Source: Microcoleus vaginatus_C
Lineage (GTDB): Bacteria > Cyanobacteriota > Cyanobacteriia > Cyanobacteriales > Microcoleaceae
NCBI GenBank assembly: GCA_040004035.1
Contig: JAMPLN010000003.1
Length of the DNA: 64,000 nt
Direction: 5' to 3' (one strand)
Shown here: piece after piece, positions 17,055 through 25,958 of the stretch
Numbering within the stretch: the stretch's first letter is position 1
Layout of the letters: every line of letters starts with the position of its first letter
The notes under the pieces: generated by a model
Seen by the model: only the letters and a program-made list of their open reading frames with translations
Database searches by the model: none
What the model was told of the DNA's origin: nothing
Position numbers and translations under genes: made by a program

Positions 17055-18368
17055 TCAATAAATCCAAGTTTGCACAACTTTTCCCGCTAATTGCTGTCCC
17101 AACCAAGGCGTATTTGCCGATCGCGACTTCAGACTTGGCCCGTCAACATTCCAACTCATTTCCGGGTCGAACAAAATCAGCTCTGCAGAGACTCCTGGTG
17201 CAACGACGGGGGGCGTTTGTCCGAGACAAACGGCAGGGCCTGCGCTCAAAACTCGCCACAGTTCTAAAGCCGAAAATTCGCCCGTTTTTACCAGCCCGTG
17301 CCACAGTAAAGGCAAAGCTAATTCCAAGCCGATCGCCCCGGGCGGACTATCAGCAAAAGCCACAGTTTTCTCCTCATAAGTATGCGGATTGTGGTCGATC
17401 GCGATCGCATCAATTACACCATCTTTCACAGCTTGAATCAGCGCTAATTGGTCGCTGAGATTGCCCAACGGCGGTTCTAGGCGTAAATTCGGATCGTAGG
17501 GCAACGAAGCAGTCAGAGCATTTTTACCGCCGGAATCTTTAGAGTTTCCTGAAATTGCCCCGACATTCAACAGCAAGTGCATCCAAGTCACACTCGCAGT
17601 CACCGGCAAACCCCGCGCCTTCGCATCTCGAATCAATTCCACGCTGCGCGCTGTAGAAACGCGCATAATGTGCACTCCTGTGTCCGCAGATGCCACCAAC
17701 TCCAGAATTGTCGCCAAAGCCGAAGTTTCCGCACTAGCCGGAATTCCTGGTAAACCCAAGCGCACCGACAGCGAACCCTCCCTCACCGCGCCATTTCCTG
17801 CTAAAGTTCGATCGCACGGCCACAAAGCCACCGACTTGCCCAAAGGCTTGATATACTCCAGCAAACGCCTCACCAGAGCGGGATTAGACAGCGGCAAACC
17901 GTCTGCAAAACCCACCACTGGACAGGATGCCAGCTCGCCCAACTCGGCCATCTGCTGCCCTTTAACCCCCGCTGTCAGCGCTCCCCAAAAATACAAGCGG
18001 GGCAGCCCGGGCGGCAAATTGCGGATATGTTGCTGCAACAAAGCTAAACCGGCCAAATTGTCAACAGGTGGCGAGGTATCCGGCAAAATCGCCACTCGCG
18101 TAAAACCCCCAGCCGCCGCAGCCTGCATCAAGGATTCCAGGGTTTCTCGATCCTCAAAACCCGGTTCTCCGCTGTGACTGTAGATATCAGTTAACCCCGG
18201 CCCCAAAATCAGTCCCTGGCAATCCCGCACTTGGGTGTCAGCGGGAAACTCAGCAATTTTTTCCTCAACTGCTTTGATATTACCTTCAGCAATCAGAATA
18301 TCAGCGATGCGATCGCTCCCTGAAACTGGATCTAGCACCCGTACATTTTGTAGCAGTTCGCGGCTCAT
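17055..18368 (-). CDS. pyrC: Dihydroorotase-like amidohydrolase
   Basis: 437 residues, class I dihydroorotase architecture. These enzymes close carbamoyl-aspartate to dihydroorotate in pyrimidine synthesis. 'GLILGPGLTDIYSHSGEPG' (about residues 52-70) corresponds to the metal-binding block, normally D-x-H-x-H-x-R-E-P-G. Here the first His is Tyr63, His65 remains, and Arg is Gly. The C-terminal substrate block 'AIDHNPHTYEEKTVAFADSP' is retained. The closest remembered relatives are cyanobacterial proteins annotated as dihydroorotase with the same change. Loss of the HxH pair argues against ordinary metal-dependent catalysis. It may be a non-catalytic partner, as known for pseudo-dihydroorotases bound to aspartate carbamoyltransferase, or a divergent enzyme. 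The family call is firm; the activity is doubtful. Confidence 0.75.
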   Translation of the reverse strand: MSRELLQNVRVLDPVSGSDRIADILIAEGNIKAVEEKIAEFPADTQVRDCQGLILGPGLTDIYSHSGEPGFEDRETLESLMQAAAAGGFTRVAILPDTSPPVDNLAGLALLQQHIRNLPPGLPRLYFWGALTAGVKGQQMAELGELASCPVVGFADGLPLSNPALVRRLLEYIKPLGKSVALWPCDRTLAGNGAVREGSLSVRLGLPGIPASAETSALATILELVASADTGVHIMRVSTARSVELIRDAKARGLPVTASVTWMHLLLNVGAISGNSKDSGGKNALTASLPYDPNLRLEPPLGNLSDQLALIQAVKDGVIDAIAIDHNPHTYEEKTVAFADSPPGAIGLELALPLLWHGLVKTGEFSALELWRVLSAGPAVCLGQTPPVVAPGVSAELILFDPEMSWNVDGPSLKSRSANTPWLGQQLAGKVVQTWIY

Positions 18369-18757
18369 AACTTAAGATTTAAATATATTGAAGATGGAAT
18401 ATGGAAGATGGAACCGCGAAGACGCGAAGGACACGAAGGAAGAAGGAAGAAGGAAGAAAATCAACGGTTTCAGCAATTAAGAATTTCCTAACCATCGGGG
18501 GCGGTTGTTATCAACTTTTAAACTTTTTTCAGGCGGGCGAAGGGTAGCGATGGACATTGGTGTTAACTTAATCCTAAAAGCTTTGATAAATTTCGCTTTG
18601 ACACGAGTCTCGATCCCCCTAAATCCCCCTTAAAAAGGGGGACTTTGAGAAGGCTTCTTTTCCCCCCTTCTTAAGGGGGCTAGGGGGGATCGAAGGCCTA
18701 ATCGTCAAACAGCAGACTGGTAATACGTCTACGGGGTCGCGCCCAGGATTTTACCGA
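18369..18757. other. Spacer rich in short repeats
   Basis: Between pyrC and the phosphatase gene, both on the minus strand. It contains a run of GAAGGAA heptamers (about 18434-18461) and a large imperfect inverted repeat (18611-18692). No coding region is supported. Confidence 0.6.
18611..18692. repeat. Long imperfect inverted repeat with C/G-run ends
   Basis: Left end CGATCCCCCTAAATCCCCCT, right end GGGGGCTAGGGGGGATCG, with inner TTAAAAAGGGGG and CCTTCTTAAGGGGG able to pair. The form (GATCCCCC ... GGGGGATC) is that of small non-autonomous repeats common in cyanobacterial spacers. It may also serve as a bidirectional transcription stop. Confidence 0.65.
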
Positions 18758-20119
18758 TTACAGTGCTCCGGCTGCTGTTTTGTCAAAAACGCCGCCGCTC
18801 AAATGAGTTGTGACATTCATCGCTTGTAATACCGGCAAACCATCGGGGCCGTGGGGATAATCAATCACGCTAACGGCTCCGTTTCCTTGTTTGAATTTCC
18901 AGAAATGTTCGGGTTCTAAACCGAATAGGTGGCAGAGAATTGCTTTGTTAATGGCGTCGTGAGCAACGACAATCCCCGTACCAGAAACTGATTGTACAAT
19001 TTCTCGCCAAGCTGCGATCGCTCTCTGCCAAACTTGCTGCAAATTCTCTCCTTCGGGCATTTGGACTGTTTCAGGAGATGTTTTCCATTCCTGTAGCAAA
19101 CCCGGATAGGATTGTTCGATTTCTGATTCAAACTTTCCTTCCCAAAGTCCGTGGCTGATTTCTCTCAACTCGTCGCGCAGTTCTAGTTGCAAACCGCCGT
19201 GATATTTGAGAATAATTTCCGCAGTTTCTTTCGGGCGCAGCATGGAACTGCTAATCGCAAAGTCTAATTTTACATCCTTGAGAAATTCTGCCGCCCGCCG
19301 GGATTGTTCGCGGCCGTTATCGTTGAGAGGTACGTCAATTTGCCCTTGAAATTTACCTGCTTTATTCCAGTCTGTTTCGCCGTGACGCACCAGCAACAAG
19401 CGCGGGCCTTGGTGCCCATCCCTCGGTTTGGGAAAAATTTCCCCGGTATGGGAAGTTAAATTTAGGGATTCTAATTGAACAGGAACTTTCTTTTTTGGCT
19501 CTCCTGGCTCGTCGGTGGTAACAGGGGAATATCCAAAATTAAGGACGCTAATGCCGCAATTTGACTGCTGAATAGATTGGTAGTAATTCGGGTTAATTTC
19601 CGACGCTGTAGCAATGAGAGCGCGGTTGATTCCGTTATGACCTACTACTAGAATTGTGCCGTCCCGGTGGCGCGATAAAAGTTCTTGCCAAAAATGACGG
19701 GCGTTAGCAAAAATTGCCAATACGGGAAAGTGTTCGATTTCTCCGTCAGCAGATGGCAGTTTCATGGAAAATTTGTCTGGCTGTTTTTGCCATTGCTGAT
19801 ATGCTTCGGGGAATTTGTCGATCGCATCTTGGCGCAACATTCCTTCCCACAGAGGCAAATCGATTTCCATCAAATTATCAGTTGGCTGGAGTTGTGGCGG
19901 ATTTGTCAAGCGCGACAGGATGATTTCCGCTGTTTCTTTGGCTCGTTGCAGGGGACTGGTATAGATGGCATCAAAGGCGATACTGCTGAGTGTGTCGCCT
20001 ACTTGCAGGGCGGCGCTGCGGCCTGCTTCTGTCAAAATTGATTTATCGAGGCGGCCTTGGATGCGGCGTTCTTGATTGTAGGTGCTTTTGCCGTGACGGA
20101 CTAAGATAATGCGAGTCAT
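18758..20119 (-). CDS. Double-domain histidine phosphatase (phosphoglycerate mutase-like)
   Basis: 453 residues made of two histidine-phosphatase domains. The first begins at residue 3 with IILVRHGKSTYN; the second at about 240 with 'LLLVRHGETDWNKAG'. Each R-H-G motif carries the His that is phosphorylated during catalysis. Later VVGHNGINRALI and VVAHDAINKAIL supply the second catalytic His of each domain. A linker of about 35 residues joins them. Double-domain members are typical of cyanobacteria; relatives include cofactor-type phosphoglycerate mutases and metal-independent phosphoserine phosphatases. The substrate cannot be told from the sequence. No membrane segments are visible. Heptamer repeats lie immediately upstream of its start. 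Confidence 0.88.
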   Translation of the reverse strand: MTRIILVRHGKSTYNQERRIQGRLDKSILTEAGRSAALQVGDTLSSIAFDAIYTSPLQRAKETAEIILSRLTNPPQLQPTDNLMEIDLPLWEGMLRQDAIDKFPEAYQQWQKQPDKFSMKLPSADGEIEHFPVLAIFANARHFWQELLSRHRDGTILVVGHNGINRALIATASEINPNYYQSIQQSNCGISVLNFGYSPVTTDEPGEPKKKVPVQLESLNLTSHTGEIFPKPRDGHQGPRLLLVRHGETDWNKAGKFQGQIDVPLNDNGREQSRRAAEFLKDVKLDFAISSSMLRPKETAEIILKYHGGLQLELRDELREISHGLWEGKFESEIEQSYPGLLQEWKTSPETVQMPEGENLQQVWQRAIAAWREIVQSVSGTGIVVAHDAINKAILCHLFGLEPEHFWKFKQGNGAVSVIDYPHGPDGLPVLQAMNVTTHLSGGVFDKTAAGAL

Positions 20120-20121
20120 TC

Positions 20122-20156
20122 GATTTTAGATTTTAGATTTTAGATTTTAGATTTAG
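20122..20156. repeat. Heptamer tandem repeat (GATTTTA)5
   Basis: Five consecutive 7-base units, four perfect GATTTTA and one GATTTAG. It matches the short tandemly repeated heptamers (STRR) described in filamentous cyanobacteria. It lies within the leader of the phosphatase gene, three bases from its ATG, so copy number could alter translation. Confidence 0.85.
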
Positions 20157-20445
20157 CCTGCTACCCCGCTGCGGGTGCGCCGTGCGGATATTACCTCATA
20201 CATCGATCGCGGGTGTTTATGCCGCACTACTCCTGTAGGGTGCGCCATAAGCACCGTTGGGCTAAGGTGTGAACCTTATGTATACATCGCGGAGCGAGGA
20301 TTTTTGGCGTAAGTCTTGTTGAGGCGAGTCAAAAAGATGAGCCAGTGAAATTTTACCAGTTGTCGGGATACTCTCGTCTGCAACGACCTATGATTAAAGA
20401 CGGAAAAGATTTAGCCACGGATTCGCGCGGGACGGAAAAGCAGGA

Positions 20446-22038
20446 ATGACACTGAAGCGGGTTATTTTAGGTATTTTAACGGCGATCGCGATCGCCCTGG
20501 TAGGTTTATCTTTACTTGCTAGTTGGAACCAGCCGCAAATTCAAAGCCGGCTGGAACTCTACCAGACAAATTTGCTGCTTCACGCCTCTGAGTGGCAAGG
20601 AGAAAATAATCAGAGTGCTAATTTAAGTTCGGCGCGCAACAATATTGTCGGTGCAGATCCTTTAAATACCGCTTTGACGCAATATCAAGAAGCGCGAGAC
20701 TCGACTAGCAAAACTCTCGAAACAACTCAAGCACAAGTTAAACAAATTCAGTCTGCCATCGCCTCTAAGTCTGAGGATAATACTCTGAATTTGGCTCAAA
20801 ATAAGGCGGCGTCAGAGTCGATCAAGCAACAGTCAGTGCTGCTAAACGAACTTGACTTGCGATTGGGAATTTTGCAGGTAAGCAGTGGCAAAACTGAGGC
20901 TGCTCTCCAAACTTGGAAAAATTTAGTTGAGCGGTACAACACTCAAATTGATTACGACTCTTCGGCGGTAACTGCTAAAGTTTTAACGGGAATTTGGAGC
21001 AATCCGGCTCAACTGCTGCCGGATGCCGAGCCGAGCATTCAAAAGTCTTTGGATGGCTGGTTTCGCTATCGCGCTCTCGCTCAACTTTACAAGCTGCAAG
21101 AACGTTCTAAAGAACTGGCGGCGCTGCAAGCAGCAGAGCAAGTAACGGCCCAGCAAGCTGTAGAAAAGTTGGCAATTATAGTTGGCGTTCCGGCGATCGC
21201 ACTTTGTATTGGTACGGTTTTGCTGGTTGGTTTGACCGTGCAGTGGCTGTTGCAGCGGAAGCAGTTAGAGAAAGCAGATCCGGGGCCGCTGTTGGCGCGC
21301 AATGCGAGCTTGACTTGGGATGTGCCTTGGGACGGTGAGATTGTTTGGCAGGTGCTTGTGGTCGGCTTTTTCTTTGTCGGGCAAATCTTGATTCCCTATT
21401 TGTTGCTGCCTGTTTCTCTGGCTGTTTTAAAACTCAACCCAGCTACTTTTGACCCGCGCGACAAGGCTTTTTATATCTTTGCTACTTATTTGTTGCTGTC
21501 GGCTGGGGGGCTTTCGGTACTGTATTTTTCGGTCAAGTCTTTTTTGCCTTTGCCGGAAGGTTGGTTTCGGATTAATTGGCGGGGAAGTTGGTTTTTGTGG
21601 GGATTTGGTGGCTATTTTGTTGCTTTGCCTTTGGTAGTTTTGGTGTCGCTGATTAATCAGCAATTGTGGCAGGGACAAGGTGGCAGTAATCCGATTTTGC
21701 CGATCGTTCTCGAAGGTAGGGACAACGTGGCTTTGGCGGTGTTTTTCGGCACTGCTGCGCTCGCGGCTCCGGTTTTTGAGGAAATCGTGTTTCGGGGCTT
21801 TCTGCTGCCTTCTCTGACTCGCTATTTGCCTGTTTGGGGGGCGATTGCAGCTTCTGCTTTCTTGTTTGCTGTGGCTCACTTGAGTGTCTCTGAGATTCTG
21901 CCTTTGGCGACTTTGGGTGCGGTTTTGGGGTTTGTGTATACGCGATCGCGCAATCTACTTGCTCCTATGCTTCTCCACAGTCTTTGGAACAGCGGTACTC
22001 TCCTGAGTCTGTTTCTTTTGGGCGGCGGCGCGAGTTAA
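20446..22038 (+). CDS. CPBP family intramembrane metalloprotease (CAAX/Abi)
   Basis: 530 residues. An N-terminal membrane anchor (about residues 5-26) is followed by a coiled-coil, Gln-rich domain (about 45-245, LETTQAQVKQIQSAI and similar). Seven or so membrane helices follow from about 247. The three CPBP motifs are present: FEEIVFRG (E-E-x-x-x-R), FLFAVAHL (F-x-x-x-H) and LLHSLWN (H-x-x-x-N), all metal or catalytic sites of glutamic-type intramembrane proteases. CPBP proteins cleave prenylated or membrane peptides and some serve bacteriocin self-immunity. The long N-terminal helical domain is a cyanobacterial extension. Single gene, preceded by 326 bases of spacer without recognised features other than the heptamers. 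The protease call is good; the substrate is unknown. Confidence 0.88.
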   Translation: MTLKRVILGILTAIAIALVGLSLLASWNQPQIQSRLELYQTNLLLHASEWQGENNQSANLSSARNNIVGADPLNTALTQYQEARDSTSKTLETTQAQVKQIQSAIASKSEDNTLNLAQNKAASESIKQQSVLLNELDLRLGILQVSSGKTEAALQTWKNLVERYNTQIDYDSSAVTAKVLTGIWSNPAQLLPDAEPSIQKSLDGWFRYRALAQLYKLQERSKELAALQAAEQVTAQQAVEKLAIIVGVPAIALCIGTVLLVGLTVQWLLQRKQLEKADPGPLLARNASLTWDVPWDGEIVWQVLVVGFFFVGQILIPYLLLPVSLAVLKLNPATFDPRDKAFYIFATYLLLSAGGLSVLYFSVKSFLPLPEGWFRINWRGSWFLWGFGGYFVALPLVVLVSLINQQLWQGQGGSNPILPIVLEGRDNVALAVFFGTAALAAPVFEEIVFRGFLLPSLTRYLPVWGAIAASAFLFAVAHLSVSEILPLATLGAVLGFVYTRSRNLLAPMLLHSLWNSGTLLSLFLLGGGAS

Positions 22039-22389
22039 TGGGGACGGTTGTTAATAATTGTGAATTAACCGGTTTTTTTTGACAGCGATGGTCAGGGCGA
22101 TCGACTCTTGCCATAAATAGCAGTAGGGTGTTCGGTGCGCCCCTGATATCTAGCCCGGTAAAATAACCCGAATTCTCATAGGGCGGGTTCACCTTAATCT
22201 GTAATATTAGCCACAGATTCAGATAGACCCGCCCCGGTTCCTTACTTTAGCGGAAAAACAGGGTTTAACATGGAAGTAATATCTTGTCGGCTGATGATTG
22301 ATAGACTCACCCGGGCGATCGCACCAAACGGAAGTTGACAATCCGGCTAATTTATAGCTAAATTTTAATTTAGGATGAGGCTTAAACCC
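22039..22389. other. Spacer without recognised gene
   Basis: 350 bases between the CPBP gene and a small membrane-protein gene. It contains a GTAGGGTGTTCGGTGCGCCC segment of the type scattered in this genome (similar text near 20235). No supported coding region or clear promoter was seen. Confidence 0.4.
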
Positions 22390-22602
22390 ATGAGCAATTT
22401 GAACAGCCGCAACTTAGAGGGAACGCCGAGTTGGATGCGTTTCGCACCCTACGCAGCCTTGGGCGTTTTAATATTTTCTCTCAATTCAGGTAGCGAACTC
22501 AATTATTTCTTGAGAGGCTACTTGGTGATTCTACAGGCTCAAGTCGGTATAGTTCTGCTGTATTTTGCGATGTCTAAGTTTCGCAAAAACCCAAATAAAT
22601 GA
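22390..22602 (+). CDS. Small hydrophobic protein of unknown function
   Basis: 70 residues from ATG at 22390, chosen over an ATG 15 bases upstream because AGGATGAGG lies just before it at suitable spacing. The product has a hydrophobic segment (about residues 18-34, FAPYAALGVLIFSLNSG) and a second (about 39-62, YFLRGYLVILQAQVGIVLLYF), with a basic C-terminus (KFRKNPNK). It should be a two-helix membrane protein. I do not recognise a family. It is followed 94 bases later by the TM2 gene on the same strand, so the two may be co-transcribed. Confidence 0.55.
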   Translation: MSNLNSRNLEGTPSWMRFAPYAALGVLIFSLNSGSELNYFLRGYLVILQAQVGIVLLYFAMSKFRKNPNK

Positions 22603-22696
22603 GTAAAAATTAGTAAGATTACTTAGGTCGATCGTTAAAGGTAGAGAGTTAAAGGTCGAGCCCGCAAGTTAAAATAAAAAACTGGGGAAAGTAAAA

Positions 22697-23044
22697 ATGG
22701 TAAAAGATAAAACCGTAGCAGTTGTGTTAGCTTTCTTTGTGGGAGGTTTCGGAGTTCACAAATTTTATTTGGGCAATAACTTAGCAGGGGTATTATACTT
22801 GCTATTTTCTTGGACATTAATTCCGTCACTGATCGCATTTTTCGATTTTATCGGGCTGCTGCTGATGTCGGAACAAGCTTTTCAGGTTCAGTACAATGGC
22901 GGCACGTTGCCGTCGGGGTATGCCCTCAGAGCAGCAAAAGATGTAACAGGGGCGATCGGCGAATTAAAAAAACTTTACGATATGGGCGCAATTACCGCCG
23001 AAGAATATGAAGAAAAACGCCAAAAACTGTTGCGAGAATTGTAA
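22697..23044 (+). CDS. TM2 and SHOCT domain protein
   Basis: 115 residues. Residues about 5-65 are a TM2 domain: two membrane helices around the FGVHKFYLGNN turn and a SWTLIPSLIAFFDFIGLLLM second helix. Residues about 85-115 form a SHOCT-like helical hairpin (IGELKKLYDMGAITAEEYEE), a short oligomerisation motif. TM2 proteins are small inner-membrane proteins of unclear role. A GGGGAAAG ribosome site precedes the ATG. The neighbouring HhH membrane protein gene lies 122 bases downstream beyond a heptamer repeat, giving a run of small membrane-protein genes on one strand. Confidence 0.85.
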   Translation: MVKDKTVAVVLAFFVGGFGVHKFYLGNNLAGVLYLLFSWTLIPSLIAFFDFIGLLLMSEQAFQVQYNGGTLPSGYALRAAKDVTGAIGELKKLYDMGAITAEEYEEKRQKLLREL

Positions 23045-23100
23045 TTAAGAACGCAGAAGGAAGTTCGGCAACGGATTATGTAACGGATGTAACGGATGTC

Positions 23101-23134
23101 AGGAAGAAGGAAGAAGGAAGAAGGAAGAAGGAAG
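23101..23134. repeat. Heptamer tandem repeat (AGGAAGA), about five units
   Basis: Nearly five head-to-tail copies of AGGAAGA. The same unit recurs near 18434-18461, so the heptamer is dispersed in this genome. It lies in the spacer before the HhH protein gene. Confidence 0.85.
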
Positions 23135-23166
23135 CCCACTATTAAAAAAGTGGGATTGAAATAAGT

Positions 23167-23904
23167 GTGAGATCACAGCTATTTAAGGATAAAATTAAAG
23201 TGTCTCAAGATTTATACTGGCTGCGTCAAACTCCAAACTGGGTGTGGTATGCTTTTATTCCCTACTTCGGCGGATTGGCGATCGCCTATGCAGGCCAAAA
23301 GTCAAATATTCGCAGTTGGATGGGATGGGGTGTTGCAATTACTTTAGCAGCACTAGCGGTATCTTCTTCAACTAATTTGGGTACGATCTTGTGGATTGCT
23401 CAAATTGTCACTGCTTTTAGTTTGAAAAAGCGCTATCTCATCAAAACCGCACCCAGAGGTATACTGGTTCCGGCGAGTGCGACGAATGCCGAAGAACTGG
23501 CAAGCGTGCGCGGCAAAATAGATATTAATGAGTGTACCAAAGACGATATGGTCAGAATCTTGGGTTTGCCGATCGTCTACGCCAACGATATTGAATCTTT
23601 GCAAAACGAAGGCTACATTTTTACCCACGCCGAAGAGTTATCAGAAATAGCCGGAGTTCCCGAAAGTCACGTCAGACGAATCGCCCCGATGATTTGCTTC
23701 AGCTACAATTATCAAAAAGAATTGCAGTTTACTTGGAAACGGTTAAATATTCTTTCGCCGGAAGAGTTAATTGCCAGCGGTTTAGATCGGACTGTGGCGG
23801 AAAAAATAGTTAGAGAAAGGCAGAGAAAAGGCGCTTACAAATCAGTTGTCGAAGTCAAGCGGCGGACGGGACTGCCTTTTGATTCCTATCGCCATATTTG
23901 TTAA
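23167..23904 (+). CDS. Membrane protein with helix-hairpin-helix C-terminal domain
   Basis: 245 residues from GTG at 23167; no better ATG lies nearby. Residues about 24-100 hold three hydrophobic segments (WVWYAFIPYFGGLAIAYAG, WMGWGVAITLAALAVS, LGTILWIAQIVTAFSL). The remaining 140 residues contain DINECTKDDMVRILGLP and a closing ERQRKGAYKSVVEVKRRTGL segment, both like helix-hairpin-helix motifs of ComEA and T2SS-K type proteins. A membrane-bound DNA- or protein-binding role is possible. No competence genes lie nearby, so the function stays open. Alternatively the HhH-like repeats serve only as protein-protein contacts. Confidence 0.65.
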   Translation: MRSQLFKDKIKVSQDLYWLRQTPNWVWYAFIPYFGGLAIAYAGQKSNIRSWMGWGVAITLAALAVSSSTNLGTILWIAQIVTAFSLKKRYLIKTAPRGILVPASATNAEELASVRGKIDINECTKDDMVRILGLPIVYANDIESLQNEGYIFTHAEELSEIAGVPESHVRRIAPMICFSYNYQKELQFTWKRLNILSPEELIASGLDRTVAEKIVRERQRKGAYKSVVEVKRRTGLPFDSYRHIC

Positions 23905-23930
23905 TTTACGGTTGTTAGTAGGAACAGCTT

Positions 23931-24398
23931 ATGACAACAAAATTAGAAGTTGAACGACAAAAATTGTATGATACAGATTACCTGAGATGGATGGAAACCA
24001 CTGTGGAAAAGTTGCGGGTGCGCGACTATTCAAACATTGACTGGGAAAATCTGATTGCAGAAATAGAAGACATGGGGCGAAGTGAGCGCCGAAGTTTAGA
24101 GAGTAATCTGGTGGTAATTCTCCTGCACTTGCTCAAGTGGCAATTTCAACCGGCTCAAAGAAGGGGTAGTTGGAAAGGCAGCATTATCGAACATCGCAGA
24201 CGCATTCGCAAAGCTTTGAAAGATTCCCCCAGTCTCAAACCATATCTTGAAGAGGTGTTGGCTGAATGCTATGCGGATGCAGCAGAACAAGCAAGTGCTG
24301 AAACTGGATTGCTTGTAGAGACGTTTCCGAAATTATGTATCTACACTTCTGTCGAGGTTCTAGATTCTGATTTTTCTGCCAGATTTTCTGCCAGATGA
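23931..24398 (+). CDS. DUF29 family protein
   Basis: 155 residues, soluble and helical. It shows the DUF29 core: YDTDYLRWMETTVEKLR, the IDWENLIAEIEDMGRSERR block (about residues 38-57), HLLKWQFQPAQRRGSWKGSI and an I-x-x-H-R-x-R-I-R segment. DUF29 proteins are small alpha-helical proteins, very numerous in cyanobacteria, of unknown function. An AGGA ribosome motif lies before the ATG. The C-terminus carries a short direct repeat (FSARFSAR). It lies 26 bases after the HhH gene and may be co-transcribed, but DUF29 genes are usually dispersed without fixed context. Confidence 0.88.
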   Translation: MTTKLEVERQKLYDTDYLRWMETTVEKLRVRDYSNIDWENLIAEIEDMGRSERRSLESNLVVILLHLLKWQFQPAQRRGSWKGSIIEHRRRIRKALKDSPSLKPYLEEVLAECYADAAEQASAETGLLVETFPKLCIYTSVEVLDSDFSARFSAR

Positions 24399-24708
24399 GA
24401 TGATTCAAGGGTAGTATGGCAAAAAAGCTCGATCGCCTCCTGGTAATTGACATTAAATGCACCTGCTGGCAAAAAATCTCCCCCAGAAGGCGGACTCAGC
24501 GAAATTATAAAAAAAAGTATTTATCCTCTTGACATTTACACAAAAAAATGATATTTCAATATATTGTGAAACTCCTACTTTTCCTTAGCATCAACTCCAA
24601 GCCAGGGTAAGTTTTCAAGAATCTACCTTAAATATCAGTGGTAAGCTATCTGAATTATTATTGAAATGCAAAACGACACAATAGTAGCAGTACCGCTAAC
24701 ATCAAATT
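24399..24708. other. Spacer upstream of chlG with possible promoter
   Basis: 310 bases without a gene. TTGACA at 24529-24534 with TATTTC 17 bases further (24552-24557) could be a chlG promoter, giving a leader of about 145 bases. The -10 match is only partial. Confidence 0.35.
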
Positions 24709-25719
24709 ATGTCTGACTCTCCTCCATCCCAAATCTCCCCAGAAGCAGCACCGGAAAGTGCTGCTACCGAAAACCGCAGTGCCAAAACTAGGCAACTGTT
24801 GGGCATGAAAGGGGCCGCTAGCGGGGAAACTTCTATCTGGAAGATTCGCTTGCAATTGATGAAACCGATTACCTGGATTCCCCTAATTTGGGGCGTGGTG
24901 TGCGGGGCGGCTTCTTCTGGAAACTATGTTTGGAACCTAGAGAATTTCTTGATCGCAGCAGCTTGTATGTTGATGTCAGGGCCGTTGCTGACCGGGTACA
25001 CTCAAACTTTGAACGATTTTTACGATCGCGACATCGACGCTATTAACGAGCCCTACCGTCCAATTCCCTCCGGTATCATCTCGATTCCCCAAGTAGTAAC
25101 GCAAATTTTGGTATTATTAGCCGCTGGGATTGGGGTGGCTTATGCTCTAGACTTGTGGGCGGGTCATGAATTCCCGATAATGACTGTATTGACTCTCGGC
25201 GGCGCGTTTCTAGCTTATATCTACTCTGCGCCCCCGCTGAAACTCAAGCAGAATGGCTGGTTGGGAAATTATGCCCTGGGTGCTAGCTACATTGCCCTGC
25301 CTTGGTGGGCGGGTCAAGCTTTGTTTGGTACACTAGATCCCACCATTATGATTTTGACCCTGTTTTACAGTTTGGCAGGGCTGGGAATTGCGATCGTCAA
25401 TGATTTCAAAAGTGTCGAAGGCGATCGGCAATTAGGGTTAAAATCTTTGCCAGTGATGTTTGGCATCAGCACCGCAGCTTGGATTTGCGTGTTGATGATC
25501 GACATCTTTCAAGCTGGGATTGCAGGCTACCTGATCAGCATCCACCAAAACCTTTACGCTGTCATTCTGCTGCTGCTGATAATTCCCCAAATTACTTTTC
25601 AGGATATGTACTTTTTGCGTAATCCCCTGGAAAATGATGTTAAATATCAGGCAAGTGCTCAGCCTTTCCTGGTTTTGGGTATGCTAGTAGCAGCATTGGC
25701 ACTGGGTCATGCGAGTTAA
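24709..25719 (+). CDS. chlG: Chlorophyll synthase ChlG
   Basis: 336 residues. It esterifies chlorophyllide with phytyl or geranylgeranyl diphosphate, the last step of chlorophyll a synthesis, in the thylakoid or plasma membrane. A UbiA-superfamily prenyltransferase with about eight membrane helices from residue 50. The first Asp-rich motif is NDFYDRDIDAINEPYRPIPS (about residues 103-122) and the second is VNDFKSVEGDRQLGLKSLPV (about 227-246), both binding Mg-diphosphate. The soluble N-terminal 45 residues (MKGAASGETSIWKIRLQLMK region) are usual for ChlG. The length is standard. Single gene; the downstream 240 bases are AT-rich with repeated AATTTTTAAT motifs. Confidence 0.95.
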   Translation: MSDSPPSQISPEAAPESAATENRSAKTRQLLGMKGAASGETSIWKIRLQLMKPITWIPLIWGVVCGAASSGNYVWNLENFLIAAACMLMSGPLLTGYTQTLNDFYDRDIDAINEPYRPIPSGIISIPQVVTQILVLLAAGIGVAYALDLWAGHEFPIMTVLTLGGAFLAYIYSAPPLKLKQNGWLGNYALGASYIALPWWAGQALFGTLDPTIMILTLFYSLAGLGIAIVNDFKSVEGDRQLGLKSLPVMFGISTAAWICVLMIDIFQAGIAGYLISIHQNLYAVILLLLIIPQITFQDMYFLRNPLENDVKYQASAQPFLVLGMLVAALALGHAS

Positions 25720-25958
25720 GCAGAGTTTTGAGGTTTGAGTTAAAAAATTTTGAATTCAAAAAATCTAATTCACTTCTCAAAAAAATACCAAGCTCTGCAG
25801 CGTTAAGAAAAGTTTTGAATTTTGAGTGGTGAATTAAAATTTTTTTAATTCAAAAAACCTAATTCAAGGCAGCGTGTTATTCAAGAAAAAATGTCGAATT
25901 AAAAATTAAGAATTTAAAAAGGCTAGCTTTTTTAATTTTTAATTTTTAATCGGACTTG

